64,000 bases of DNA from Dermatemys mawii (lineage: Eukaryota; Chordata; Testudines; Dermatemydidae): assembly GCA_007922305.1 (NCBI GenBank), contig ML677335.1, positions 20,209,933 through 20,273,932 on the forward strand, written 5' to 3'. The notes under the pieces were generated by a model, which worked only from the letters and a program-made list of their open reading frames with translations, was not told the DNA's origin and did no database searches. The position numbers were made by a program, and so were the translations under genes. This document shows positions 35,380 to 46,970 of the stretch, in pieces (position 1 is the stretch's first letter; each line of letters starts with the position of its first letter).

Positions 35380-36302
35380 GTTCTGTCATCATTTAGGGCC
35401 ACAAAGTTCTGTCTGTATTTCTTTCTTGCTCTTGTATTTATTAAATTTAACTTTATGTTTCCCTGTGGGCTTTAAAGTGGTATGGTATTATATTGTTATC
35501 AGCTGGTTAGTTCTCTTCCAAATGTATGTGTGGATTCATCAGACTGACTCGGACAATGTTACAAATTGCACAATCGAATTGAAATCATACCACTTTCTTC
35601 CCAAGTAACTTGGATGCATGCAACATACAGTTTCTGTTATTTTCTTGTACTGTGTTTACTATTTGTTTGGTCACCCACGTAATGTCCTCAGACTTACTGT
35701 TACTATCTTTAGTTATTGTGCGTACCTTGGGTTTGTTTCTTTTCTTGATGGACACACAGTTGGCCGCAAAATGATTAAATCAGTCACAAATATGGCATTA
35801 TTTCCCATATACCAGAAACTTCTGGTTTATGTGCCTTCTCCCACAGTACTTTTACTTCTTAGTACCATTATCATCTGCTCTTACACTTATAAATCTCATA
35901 TCTCACACACTATGTGGTCTCTTATCAATGAATCTTTAATATTGCAAAATTGCAACTGCTGCTAGTTGCTGTACTCATCTACACCCTCCCCAGCTGCTTG
36001 ATCTCACGTAAATAAATTATCTTTCTACGATTTCATTCTTCCTGAGATTACAGTGTGTATCAAAGCAGGACATAATTGCTTCTGAGGTGCCCTGAGCTTG
36101 GGTAGTTTCTGAAAATGGAGTCTCACTTATCCCTCTCCCCCTTTCTCCAATCAGTTAACAAAAGTTTTATTTTCACAGCATCCTCTTTATACACCATAGC
36201 AATATATACATGAAGGTTAAATTCTTCTTTCCAGCTCTTCTATGTCTGCGCAAAATTCTTAGCTTGCAGGTCTAATGTTCCTGGAGGCTTCAGCCCTTCC
36301 AT
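35380..36302 (-). pseudogene. Degenerate Ty3/gypsy gag (plus possible protease start)
   Basis: Gag forms the capsid-like particle of LTR retrotransposons. Reading the minus strand from the ATG at 36300-36302 gives a gag-type N-terminus (MEGLKPPGTLDLQ, then a WK-type stretch KSWKEEFNLHVYIA and KIKLLLTDW). Further on, after stops and frame changes, the highly typical gag motif DSLIRDHIVCEI appears at about 35899-35934. Below 35.7 kb, segments such as TTLKPTGKHKVKF resemble the protease region, with low confidence. At least five stops or frameshifts are needed, so this is a dead remnant. No LTR was recognised next to it. It cannot be the same element as the integrase remnant at 44 kb, because both are minus-strand and gag would have to lie at the higher coordinate. 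Confidence 0.65.
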
Positions 36303-38929
36303 CTTCTGTTATCAATCTTGTCTTGTAAAACAAACTGTGTACTCACAGAGGTATTCTGCTATCTGCAGTGCAATTCTGAGGTCTCTCCTGCTGTCTAGAA
36401 CTCGATTACCACTGCCACAATATTTTGGGCTTCATTTTTGTCTGGATCATCTGCTGTGTAAGATCAAAATCTGACAGGGTTCATTAACTCCAGCTTCAGT
36501 GTGGCTACTTACAGTATGGTTTCTTCAGTCTCATGGTTTCGCAGACAGTTCCCAAGGAAGTGTCATTTCCAAATAGTTCCCCCCCAGGAAACGGCATGCT
36601 ACCGGAAAGTGTTATTACCCTATGCTGCAGAAGGGGTTCCACACATCCATTAGGCCAAGATCTGGGGTCAGGGCTTTACATCTCCACTCTCTTAACCCTT
36701 CCCGCCTCCAACTGGTACAGGCAGACCACCCTCACACCTCTTCCTGCCTCTTAAACACAAGGGATCAAACATCTGTCTATGTTACCTATTCCCACCTGCC
36801 CCCAAGTACTCCACTGAGCTAGAGGTACCAGTATTCATGGTTGTGTAGTCTTTATTCCACAACTACGTATTCATTTAAATGAATTAACGAAAGTTATTAT
36901 TTTCAGTTCAATATCACTTTTGCTACAGGCTAAAGGGTAGGGATTAGAAGATGAGCAAACAAAGAACTGCAGTAATTAAGACAAGATTAAACAAAAAAAG
37001 AATAATAAGGAGCATTTGTCCAACTGTAAGGCTCGACTCCCTAGGAAAGTTGCAGCTTCTTCCAGGGAAAGACTCAAACAGGGATGAGTGAGCATGAAAA
37101 TGTCTTTCTTGAATAATGATTTTCAGTTTCATAGCTGCAGACCTATTGTTTTGTGGAACAGAGGATCAACTTTTCTGCTTTCATCAGGTTTATTGAACCA
37201 TGTTTTCGTTGCTTGAATTTTTCATGCCAGCCCAGACTCATGAAGACAGTGTAAGTATGTCTCATGTTTAAAACGTTGCTTCCTAGAGCATAACCCTCAG
37301 CTGATTTTCCACAGCAGAATAAATACAAGCCTAATAACTTTAATTTCTCAAAGTGGATTGAATAACTAAAACAGAATGATCCAGGAGCACTAGGAATATT
37401 TGCCAAACTCTTTCTATCTCAGCAGATAAGAGTAATATATGCAACACCCTCAGTGGCAAACTAAAAAACTGATGTTTACTGCTTTGATGGCAGAGATCAC
37501 ACAAGCCATTTTTTCTCCTAACCTTTCAACAAAATAGAAAAGGAATTATTCTACAGTTTGAAGCAGGAAAGATTAAAACTGATCTGGCAAGCTCCTTTTG
37601 CACAAGTCTCTTTATTCAGTCTTCATCAGCTGGCAATTAAGAACCAAATCACCTTCTCCTAACCAGTAAAAAAGAACAAAACAGAATGACAAATGTGTTT
37701 TCTGCCCATATGTTTAAGATAATTGGCAACATTGATTATTTTCTGAAAAAAATGTATGAAAAAAGCAACTCTAACTACTCTCTTGAAAATATATTTATGG
37801 TGTAGTAATGGAGAAAACATTTTTCCCCCTTTCCTTAGACGCAGAAGGGTCACACGAAGTCTGAGAACCTTACATTACATTTTCAGGTCTTATCCCAGAG
37901 AAATATATAATCTAGTTATATTCCAAGAGGTTTTTTGTTTGTTTGTTTGTTTTAAGATACAGTACTTTACGTCCTAAAATACAGTGCAGTTCTACATGGA
38001 AAAGTGAGTCATTAAAAAAAAAGCATTGTGGAGTCCCAAGTTTATTAGCACGCAGTAGTTCCCATATCAAATGTGCTTAGTTTACAAATAAATAGATGTT
38101 TTCCCCCTAAGCATCAGCCTTGCAGACTCAGCTGGGCTCTTGACAATAAAGCTGGGTTTTTAATCATGTATCATTTACTGCAATATAATTTCACGAGCCA
38201 CATTACGTCCTCAGTGGCACATTGTTAGCAGTGGAGTTGCACAGGTGTCGCTGATTGGAAGTTAGTAAACAATTCTGTAGAGGATACTCAAGGAACGTTA
38301 GAATCCAGTCACCTAGCTATGTAGTATGCAGTGCTAGCAGAGGCAAGAGAGTAAAAACTTATTTCTAGTAAAGTTGGCAGTTCTGATAGAATACACAAAA
38401 GGAAGAGATCTGTTGGGGGGAAAAGGTGTCTTTTTAACATAATTACTTTACAGAGCAGAACTCTAAAAATTTCAAAGTTGTTACTAATCTAGCTCAGCAG
38501 TGGATAACTAACTTTAGAAGATAGATTTACAGTCATTCTCACTTAAAAAATCCTTGAAGGTGTATACAATGACTGCTTATTGTCTCATAGTCTAGAAGGA
38601 AAGGGGACTGAAGGAGGGCCTTTTAGGTCTCATACGTTCAGACCCTATATTTGGTCTGTTTTAAGATGCATTACATAAGTAGGCAGAATAATAGACGTGA
38701 AGATAAATTCTCAAAATGTTATAAAGAAAAAAAAAGCTTTGATTCCATACTCCTTATGATCAATCATTAACAGCTACAGAACGATTACTGAAGTTCTATT
38801 TTTTGGCTTTTATTTCAAAGCTGTAAAACCAAATCTTGCTTTTGACTACCATGATATCCCAGCATTCTTGCAGAATCACTGAAAATATGAACAATTTTTT
38901 GTATATGCACTGTTGTAGCCAGGTTGTTC
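36303..38929. other. Mostly unannotated sequence
   Basis: The part just above 36302 may hold the gypsy 5' leader, but no LTR or primer-binding site is recognised. A (GTTT)n tract lies at 37931-37953. No genes are seen. Confidence 0.35.
37931..37953. repeat. (GTTT)n microsatellite
   Basis: Four to five tandem GTTT units follow a T-run. Confidence 0.85.
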
Positions 38930-39125
38930 CCAGGATTTAGAGAGAGAGCATGAGTGAGGTAATATTTTTTTATTAGATCAACTTCAATTAGAGAGAGAGA
39001 CAAGCTTTCAAGCTTACAGAGAACTCTTATTGAAGTCTGGGCTGTAAGCTTGAATGCTTGTCCCTCTCAGTACAGAAGCTGGTCTCATAAAAAGACATTA
39101 TCTCACCCACTTCATCTCTTTAATC
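38930..39125. mobile_element. PLE tails in inverted (head-to-head) arrangement
   Basis: The left half (38955-39020: 'gaggtaatat', 'ttattagatcaacttcaat', 'gagagagacaagctttcaag') is an antisense PLE tail. The right half (about 39040-39115: 'ctgtaagcttgaatgcttg', 'ctggtctcataaaaagacat', 'tatctcaccc') is the sense tail. The two halves are inverted copies separated by 'agaactcttattgaagtctg'. The same tail ends the PLE at 4-5.4 kb. Inverted terminal structures are known for Penelope elements, so this may be a severely truncated copy. Confidence 0.65.
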
Positions 39126-39587
39126 ATTTTTTCATTTAATAGTGACATAGTGGTTTCATAGGACATATGTTCATCTCAGTGATACGTGCATACAGTCACA
39201 CACATGATCACTTGGAGCAAACACTAAAATCTGTAAATTAATGGACAGGAGGCAAGTACTAAAGAAGACTTTTGTATAAGTACTGCCAAGAATTCAGCTG
39301 CCTGCCAGGACCATCTCCTGATAAATTTCTAGTAGCAGAATTCCTGTGACATTGCAGTTCGAGTTTGAAGCTGTCTTCCCCTACTAAAAGGCCAGCAACT
39401 TTATTGCTGGCATGTCTCTCTCTAACCACCACACCATGGTGAATCTGGGCTTGGAAACAGCAGCCCTAGCTGGCATTAGGTTCAAATTTCCCCTTTGTCC
39501 TAATGCACCACAGAACCCATCATCAAGCCCAGACTTTATATTTCCTCTGTTGTGCTCCTTTAAAAGGAAAATAATTGTAGCCTAATG
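39126..39587. other. Unannotated sequence
   Basis: No repeat or gene is recognised. Confidence 0.4.
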
Positions 39588-40449
39588 CAGGGATTCTCAC
39601 AACAAAATTTTTGGTTACTTCGGAGTGCAACCACCAACTCTTGCTGGTGGCCGCTATGACAATTTTTCCAAAAAAAATCAACTTCAGGCAAAACAAATAA
39701 ATATGCACATGTATATGTCCAAATCATTGTAATGTATTTATGTAAGGTTTGGGTTTTTTTCAGACTCAATAACAACAACATACAGTTGTCTCTATTCTTT
39801 ATTGGACTTACACAAGAATAGAAACACAAATAAGGTGCTTTGCATGTTCTTGCCTTTTTTGTTGTTTTCTGTTTTTCTTTTTATAGATCTGCTAGCTAGT
39901 AAGTCTACTTCTGTGAAAAGTGATATTTGTATGTTTGTTAATATCACTTTTCACAGCAGCAGACTTGCTCCCTAGCTGGGAGACAAGGAAAAGTGATATT
40001 AACAAACAAACAATATCACTTTTCACAGCTGACTGGCAAGCCGGAGAACAAATTAAGCTTTGGATGGGGTGGTGGTTAGGGAGGCAGTGGGGGCCAGAGT
40101 GATGGATTGGATGGGTCAGTGGAGGCAGTAGGGGCCAGGAGCAATGAGGGGGTGGTCGTTATCCTGAAGTCCAGTGGCTGTAGCCTGCCACCACATGGCT
40201 GAAGCTTGCCACCCGCCACCATAGGGCTGAAGCTGGATGCCTGAGCCCCACTGCCATGGGAAGGTGAACTCACATTGGCTGTCTGCTCCTCTGATGTTTG
40301 TGGCTCCAGAGAGGGGAAAGGCCTACTTACAGACCTAGGAGATGGAGATGCTTTGCTCCCCAGCCCCATCACCACCCAGGAGTCTGTGGCTGCAAGAAAA
40401 GCCTTTGGTAGCTACATGCGGCCACAGTGACTGCATCCGAGAAACGCTG
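39588..40449 (+). mobile_element. hAT-like non-autonomous element with nested hairpins
   Basis: Termini are CAGGGATTCTCACAACA and, in reverse complement, CAGCGTTTCTCGGATGCAG, consistent with vertebrate hAT ends. I recognise the body ('aatttttggttacttcgga', 'caataacaacaacatac', 'gatctgctagctagtaag') as a recurrent sauropsid element. The centre (39890-40030) is a double hairpin described separately. The right part (40060-40380) is GC-rich and yields a 99-codon minus ORF that is not a gene. No clean 8-bp target duplication is visible, so the ends or superfamily are less certain. Confidence 0.6.
39911..40029. repeat. Two hairpins that are inverted copies of each other
   Basis: Hairpin 1 has perfect 16-bp arms CTGTGAAAAGTGATAT (39911-39926) and ATATCACTTTTCACAG (39941-39956). 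Hairpin 2 has arms AAAAGTGATATT (39989-40000) and AATATCACTTTT (40012-40023). The loop of hairpin 1 (GTTTGTTA) is complementary to the start of hairpin 2's loop (AACAAAC). The outer flanks 'gctagctagtaagtct' and 'agacttgctccctagct' pair as well, giving a cruciform-prone nested palindrome. Confidence 0.9.
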
Positions 40450-41149
40450 GAATGTACAGAATAAGAGAGTTTCTCTTTTTTCCAGGTCTATCCTTCTAAT
40501 TTCCTCCTCCCTCTCAGAATTTACTAGAATCTAAGGGTGTTAACTTCTTGTTACTCCAACTAAGTTAGAAGTGTTACTAATGAGACATCAATAGAGGAAA
40601 AAACATAATAACCTTATCATAACCAAGAGAGTTGTTAGAGTGTATCTGTAATGCTTTTGTCTGTTCACATTTGTCTGTCCTTATTTAATCTTAGTAAAGA
40701 CTAGGTGAAAATAAATTAAGGATTTTAGGGTTTGAGCTTTATATTGCATGTTTCTCTCAACTGGAACTATGTCAGTCTTGTCCTGTGCTGGGCACACGGA
40801 TGGAGCTTGACTAATAGCTATGTTAAAAATATATACTAAAAAAATGTTAAGATTGCAAAATCAAACTCTGAAAAGCTAGAATATGTCAGAGTTCAGGCTG
40901 CCTGTCCAGTTCTAAATTTGGCCCCCTTGAGCATATGAATCTTCATATAGGCTTTTTGCCCACTGAACTGGTAGTTATTTGATCTTTCCTTTAATCCTCA
41001 TCATTTAACGTGTGGCCACAGGCTTATTTCCACACAACATCCAAATCCTCTATAAATTCAGAATTACTTTCCTTGTGGGCTTTTTATGCTACCTTTCACC
41101 ATAGGATATGAGTGCTTCACAAACATTTCTTAATTTATCTTTACAACGC
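40450..41149. other. Unannotated sequence with an old repeat scrap
   Basis: At about 41088-41149, 'gctacctttcaccatagg' and 'tgcttcacaaacattt' resemble the 3' part of an old amniote SINE/LINE, but this is too short to name. Otherwise nothing is recognised. Confidence 0.3.
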
Positions 41150-41500
41150 ACCTGGGTGTTATTAATTGGATTAAAAATTGGCTGATCGGTCTCAAAAAGA
41201 GCTAGCAGGAATCAGTTATCAAGTTGGTGTGTTTCTAGTGGGGGTTCAGATGGGATGATTACTGACACTGAACTTTTTAATATTTTTATCAGTGATCAAG
41301 AAGAAAATAGAATCATCACTGATGCATCTTCAGAGAACACAAGAAATTGGGAGCGAGGTAAATAACAAAAGAGGACAGGTCACTGAAATACAGCAATCTA
41401 AGGTGAGCTCAGTCAGACAACATGTGTTTTAATATGGCCAAATGTAAATGTATACTTCCAGGAACAAAGAATATAGGCCATACTTGTAGTATCTCACTGA
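41150..41500 (+). mobile_element. CR1: Degenerate CR1 LINE, sense
   Basis: 'attaaaaattggctgatcgg', 'gtgtttctagtgggggttca', 'tttttatcagtgatcaaga' and 'ggccaaatgtaaatgtatac' correspond in order to the CR1 ORF2 segment just after the RT core (WL..., QG.., FI.D). Several stops and gaps show a decayed copy without a recognisable 3' end. Confidence 0.65.
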
Positions 41501-42284
41501 CTAGAAAAGACTGATGTTAAGATAAAGGGTTTATTATGAACAGAAATTATGTTCAGAATGGAGTAACAAAACTTTCTACTACTCTGCATAGCTGCAGCCT
41601 GCAACTGATCTGTTCTCAATCTCATTGTTTCTGCCCCTACAGGAAAGATATCACCTGAAAAACAAAGACTGTGTCCAGAGTGTACCGGAAGAAATGTGAC
41701 ATCTCTACATTTCCTGGCGGAATTGCTCTATTGCACAAATTCCCCATTTTAGATCCCTAATTTTTTTTTAACTGAATTAAAACAGTACTAAACAAAATTA
41801 ACAAACTATTACAGATTCAATTTCTGATTTAACTCTTCAGTTACTCTCCCACATCATCATCAACAGGGCTTGACTGCTGTCAAAGCAGTTCAGCATTTTT
41901 TCTGATCTGCTGAACTTTTTAGACAAGTCCATTCTGTGACAGACTGTCCAGCCTCATGGTCAACAACAGGGACACTTTGTGAATTATTTTTCAACTTGTA
42001 TGTCTGCTCTCATTTTCCTTTTCTCAACCAAGTTGTCAGGTTTCTTGGGCACATGCTTATGATTCCGTTGTAAGATTTTAGTCTTTGAGATCACTAAGCA
42101 CAAGCAAGGGGACACCTCTGATCACTGTAGCCTTAACTGGCCAGAGTCCATCTTGCCAGATTTTCAGTGTCTTGGTTTTATAACTGGAAGAGTTCAATAT
42201 GTTGTCTGATTGTATTTCCTCACCCTTTTCCTCACTATTCCAGGCTCTTTACTCATTCTTTATTACCAGCACTCAAGTGGAGAA
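41501..42284. other. Unannotated sequence
   Basis: No repeat or gene is recognised. Confidence 0.4.
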
Positions 42285-42745
42285 TAATTGAATATTAGGC
42301 TTGGAAGAGACCTCAGGAGGTCATCCAATCCAATCCCCTGCTCAAAGCATGACCAATCTCCAACTGAACCATTCCAGCCAGGGCTTTGTCAAGCTGGGCC
42401 TTAAAAGCCTCTAAGGATGGAGATTCCACTACATCCCTAAGTAACCCATTCCAGTGCTTCACCACTCTCCCAGTGAAATAGTGTTTCCTAATATCCAACC
42501 TAGACCTCTCCGACTGCAACTTGAGATAATTACGTCTTGTTCTGTCATCTGGCACCATTGAGAATAGCTGAGCTCCATCCTCTTTGGAACCCCCCTTCAG
42601 GTAGTTAAAGGCTGCTATCAAATCCCCCCTCGCTCTTCTCTTCTTCAGACTAAATAACCCCAGTTCCCTCAGCCTCTCCTTGTAAGTCATGTGCCCCAGT
42701 CCCCTAATCATTTTCATTTTCCTCAACCGGACTCTCTCCAGGGAG
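42285..42745 (-). pseudogene. CR1: CR1 LINE ORF2 C-terminus and 3' end, antisense
   Basis: This is the best preserved CR1 piece in the window. The minus strand encodes GLGHMTYKERLRELGLFSL, then RGDLIAAFNYLKGG, then a basic FRLDIR-type block (RLDIRKHYFTGRVVKHWN) and VVESPSLEAFKAQLDKAL, the usual end of CR1 ORF2. The 3' end 'attaggcttggaagagacct' lies at about 42288-42310. CR1 similarity stops abruptly near 42745 with a 5' truncation. The 245-codon frame (to 43050) therefore joins about 145 codons of CR1 to unrelated sequence, and is not one gene. Its low decay suggests it is younger than the other CR1 copies here. Confidence 0.85.
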
Positions 42746-43049
42746 CGAAGGAGGGTCTGGGCTCCCCTACAAACTTCCACTCCTGCAAAGAGGACACCCC
42801 CCAAGCTAAGGGGGATAAAGGCATTGTAAATCCTCAGGCAAGGACACATCCCACAGACACCTGGGTGTGGACTGAAGACTCTTGTGAGGGATGCTGGACT
42901 TGTGTTTTGTTGAAGTCTTTTTCCTCCTACCCTAGAAGGGGACAGACTCAAGTGGTGACCTGGCCAGAGGACAAAGTTATTATCTACTGGAAAGGAGACC
43001 ATCACCGCACCAAAGGGACTACCAGCAAGGAACTCCAGAAATGGGGGCA
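42746..43049. other. Unclassified sequence between CR1 and LTR
   Basis: It is GC-richer than its surroundings and open on the minus strand by continuity with CR1, but shows no recognised domain. It may be part of the neighbouring LTR retrotransposon family. Confidence 0.3.
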
Positions 43050-43850
43050 TGTAACATCATTGGGACTCACCACCATGATGCCTCCCACTGATGAGTCTGG
43101 GAATTAGTTCTTGCCAGCCATTGAGCACCCTCTGTGCATGGTGACTCACCCATTGACTGCTCTTCTGGTTTTGGACCCACATTACTCCCAACTTGGCAGC
43201 GTCTGTTTCAGGGCACTGCCCTCTTGCAGTGCCCTCTGGCCCATTCTTACCCCCTTTGGGTAGGGGGTGGTAACAACAGTCCTTTAACTTGCACCTGCCT
43301 CAGTGGCCAACCACAACTCTGAAGTTTAAACCCTCTTGTCAGAGCATGTTGCAGTCTGTCTTGATCACTCCTCCATGGCCAGATACAGTACAAAGGGGAA
43401 CGGGGAGGGACCCAGGCCCACCTGCTACTCTGGATCCTGACCCAGGGACCCTCTAGCAGCAGCCTCTCTTCCCTCCTTCTCTTCCCTTGTCAGTCTATCT
43501 TCCTTGGGTCACTTCTCCTTTGGCCCCTTTCAGCTTCTCGGCCCTTCTGGTCAGGGACCACAGCCTGGCAGGTAATGGGCCGGAGCTGTCCTCTGCTCCC
43601 CAAAGCGTGCCCAGCACTGCTCTGCCAAAAGTGCTTATCTCCTTGCTCAGGAGCCAGTCCTTTTCCCTTGCTAATCTAAGAGAGACTGACTTCTCCTTTG
43701 CTAGACAGTCTTTATATAGGGCCCAGCCTGGCCCTGATTGGCTCTCCACAAGCCTTTGCTGATCAGCTGCTGATCTGCGCAGCCTCTCTGGCCTGTTCTA
43801 GCCTTATTTCTCATGCAGTGGGGCAGCTGCCTCACTAGAGGGGAAATTGT
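43050..43850 (-). mobile_element. Ty3/gypsy-type LTR, antisense
   Basis: Non-coding, GC-rich sequence adjoins the integrase remnant on its 3' side (minus-strand sense). On the minus strand it has a promoter-like CCTATATAAAG (43710-43720 on plus) followed by GC-rich R/U5-like sequence. The block 'acccagggaccct' (43440-43453) and neighbours resemble the solo LTR at 25.6 kb. A possible LTR end is TGTAACATC at 43050. The other edge near 43850 is approximate. Confidence 0.5.
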
Positions 43851-43879
43851 GAACCAGGAACCTAACTGCTACGTACCAC

Positions 43880-45060
43880 TAGTAATCACATCTCATCACC
43901 AGGTGACTTTCCACATAGCAGCAATGTAGCTCTGTAGCTGAGTAGTAGTACATATGGAGCATCTCTTCTATCCATGGCTTTTCTGAGCAAGTTCTTTCTT
44001 ATACATACTCCTCATTCAACTAACCCATTAGCTTGAGGACATCTAGGACTAAATATTTCAGGATGAAAATCACGCATTTTGGCAAAGTCAAGGAGTTTCC
44101 TATTCTTGAACTGTTATCTATTGTGAGTTATTACTGTTCTGGGAATTCAATGGTGTGCAAATACAGACTTAATGTTCCTGAAAACTGTGGCTGCTGTGGT
44201 ATCTTCAGGTGTGATTACTTCTGTGAAACTGGTAAATCAGTCTATTATAGCCAGGTGTGCATGGCTTCCCAAGTTAAACAAGTCAATTTTGACTTTGTTC
44301 CACGGAACTGGAAGCAATAGCATCGATTTAGTCTGTGGGGAAACTGTGTTTTTGACACACTCATACCTGCTCACCATTGCTTTGATGTTACTATATATGT
44401 GTGTGGCCAGACTACAACTTCACTAGTTCTGTTTTTTTTTTTTTTTTAATTTGGTCATTCCAAGTGCCCTTTATTTGCTTGTAACAATGTTTTGCCTCTC
44501 ATCCTTCTGGGAATCATGATTTGTGTCTGCTCCAAGAGCTCTCCTGAAATCTGAAAGCTCCTCAGTATAGTGGGAATAGGCAGCTGAAAAGATTGATTTT
44601 TCCTCACTTAGTTAAATCACTTGCATCACTGCTTCCATCTTCGTAGTTTGTCTCTGGTTCATTCCAAGTACCTAGAGATACAGAAGGTGACTTATGTCTA
44701 CGTATATGTTTACTGCCTGTCCCAGAGCATCAATCTGTGTATTATTAGATACAGCATGTGCCTTTGAGAGGTGTCTGAAATTACCACACTGCATTCAGGT
44801 TAGAAACACAGGAGTCACATACTTCTGTATTTTCAAAAAGCCTTCACTATATACCGGATAGTTCTTCTCCATATCAAGTTTTGTGTATTGCAATCAGTGG
44901 TTTGTGGTCTGTGTCCAAGGGTATGTGCCAAAATCCCGTTGATAAATTCATTTCCTGAATAATTTGGCTCCTGTAATCTCAGACAATAGTTCACTTTTTG
45001 CAGGCAAGTGGAAATGGTTATATGTTTTTGTGCCGCTCCTTAGGATCCAGACATAGCCAG
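43880..45060 (-). pseudogene. Degenerate Ty3/gypsy pol: RNase H to integrase
   Basis: Minus-strand reading, with frame changes, recovers gypsy pol landmarks in the right order. RNase H shows TDHKPLIAI at 44886-44912. The integrase N-terminal side shows SHYTEELS and ALGMTK near 44440-44580. The integrase core shows WNKVKIDLFNLG (first catalytic Asp, 44267-44305), then SFTEVITPEDTTAATVF, SPRCPQANGL (44020-44050) and NLLRKAMD. The second catalytic Asp position reads as another residue (IPRTVITHN), and several stops occur, so it is inactive. RT upstream was not found, and the LTR at 43.0-43.9 kb fits as its 3' LTR. Confidence 0.75.
44434..44449. repeat. Poly-T run
   Basis: About sixteen T residues lie inside the decayed gypsy integrase. 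It could be an A-tail of a small retroinsertion on the minus strand or a simple run. Confidence 0.7.
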
Positions 45061-45079
45061 TGAGGCCACCTCTTCTCTC

Positions 45080-45094
45080 TCACACACACACACA
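45080..45094. repeat. (CA)n microsatellite
   Basis: Seven CA units follow a TCTC tract. Confidence 0.8.
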
Positions 45095-45224
45095 GACACA
45101 AGTTTTCCCCTTACGATTACTAAAGCTATGTTTATATCATGGAGATCATGGAAATCACAGAATCCGTATGTACGAGATTCAAGTTTCCAAGCATAATAGT
45201 TTTAAGGGGATTGCTATGTACTAT

Positions 45225-45292
45225 GTATATATAATAATATAATAATATATAATATATATAATAATAAATAAACAGCAATAAATAATAATAAT
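45225..45292. repeat. AT/TAA-rich simple repeat
   Basis: Alternating TATA and TAATAA units. The Tyr/Ile-rich ORF on the minus strand is an artefact of this tract. Confidence 0.8.
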
Positions 45293-46363
45293 CACTTGAA
45301 GCTTTACTATACATTAAAGTAACAAGAAGAGCCTAAATCTTCAGTCTTTATTTATGATGAATATCATTGCCTGCAGTTTGACAACCTCTATGAATAAAGC
45401 TACTCACTTTTTAAAATTTCAAACTAATCATTTTAGTTTTAACTGTCACTATGTCTAAATATGGCATTTTATGTCAATTGAATTGTCACCTTCTTTAGGA
45501 ATATTCCATGTTTTTTATAACTACATGAAATTAATGACTATTTCTAGATGTTCCTTCTACTTCAAAAATAAAACCATATAAAAATGGAAGGTTATTTATT
45601 AAAATTAATGCTTTGAAAGACTAAAAATATCTACTCGAAGGGAATAAGGCTTAGTTTTATGAGGCAATATAACTTAATATCGTACAGAAAATAATAACTC
45701 TGTGCCTCCAGGAGTAAATATGGACTCAGGTACAAATATATTTCCTCTAGGGCGCATACTTAGAACAAATGATAATACTTTGCAGTATCTATAAGCTGGT
45801 TGGCATCCTGTCCTAGCCAAATGAATATATGTACATGTATATTTCATGTAAATTACAGATATTATGGGAGTATATTCTGATGTCTCAGTGTACATTCAAC
45901 TCCTATTAATAAAGGGGTTTTTCAGTAGAACTCTGTTTGGTAGCAGGAAAGATTGCTGAGAAACTGAATCCTATGAGCTTCAGGCAAAGCTCTTACCCAA
46001 GCCTGGGTAAGAATTTCCTGTGACTCGCAAAGAGGATATCTATCGGAACTCTGCGTTCTTGAAACCCACTCCCAAATCCTCTTTTCAGACCCTCTCCCTC
46101 AATACCCTTTTCCCCAAAGAGCTCAGCCATTGCCTTATAGCAAACGGATTCCACTCCAAATGGCCACACCTTGTTATTAACAGCCACATGACCATTCTTA
46201 GAATATAGTCAAACTGAACAGGAAAATCCTAGAATACGAGGTGCTGCTATTGTTCATAGGAAAGGAGAATGTTACAAAGGAAAAGAGGGACCTGAATCTG
46301 TGAGGGGATAAGGAGTTGAGAATAACATATGTTTTGTATTAAATTCAGTGTTTAGGTGAATTG
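45293..46363. other. Unannotated AT-rich sequence
   Basis: No repeat or gene is recognised. Confidence 0.4.
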
Positions 46364-46779
46364 TTTATTACTAGGGCTGTTGATTAATCGCAGTTAACTC
46401 ACACAATTAACTCAAAAAATTAACCGCAATTAAAAAACTTAATTGTGATTAGTCCCTATGTTAAACAATAGAATGCTAATTGAAATTCATTAAATATTTT
46501 GGATGTTTTTCTACATTTTCAAATATATTGATTTCTATTACAACACAAAGTGCTCACTTTATATTCTTATTTTGGATTACAAATATTTACACTGTAAAAA
46601 TGATAAACAAAAGAAATAGTATTTTTAAATTCATCTCATACAAGTATTGCAGTGCAATCTCTTTACCGTGGAAGTGTAACTTACAAATGTAGATTTTTTT
46701 TTGTTACATAGCTGCACTCAAAACCAAAACAATATAAAACTTTAGAGCCTACAAGTCCACTAAGTCCTACTTCTTGTTC

Positions 46780-46970
46780 AGCCAATTGCTAAGACAAATA
46801 AGTTTGTTTACATTTACAGGAGATACTGTTGACAGCTTCTTATTTACAATGATACCTGAAAGTGAGAACAGACATTTGCATGGCACTTTTGTAGACAGCA
46901 TTGCAAGGTATATACGTGCCAGATAGGCTAAGCATTCATATGTCCCTTCATGCTTTGGCCACCATACCAA
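46780..46970 (-). pseudogene. hAT transposase C-terminus, left arm
   Basis: The minus strand reads WWPKHEGTYECLAYLARIYL, then KCLFSLSGIIVNKK, then NVNKLICLSNWLNKK before a stop. This is the hAT C-terminal dimerisation region with its hallmark (E)RLFSLSG-type motif, here CLFSLSG. About 65 residues remain open. It is an inverted copy of the right-arm sequence. It cannot encode an active enzyme, since the DDE catalytic core is missing. Confidence 0.85.

Noticed and set aside
42313..43050. 245-codon minus-strand ORF as a single gene
   Set aside because: Its C-terminal part is the CR1 ORF2 end; the N-terminal part is unrelated flanking sequence joined by chance.
35380..45060. One long gypsy element joining the gag at 35.4-36.3 kb and integrase at 43.9-45.1 kb
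   Set aside because: Both are minus-strand, so gag should lie at higher coordinates than integrase. The order is reversed, and unrelated repeats lie between them.
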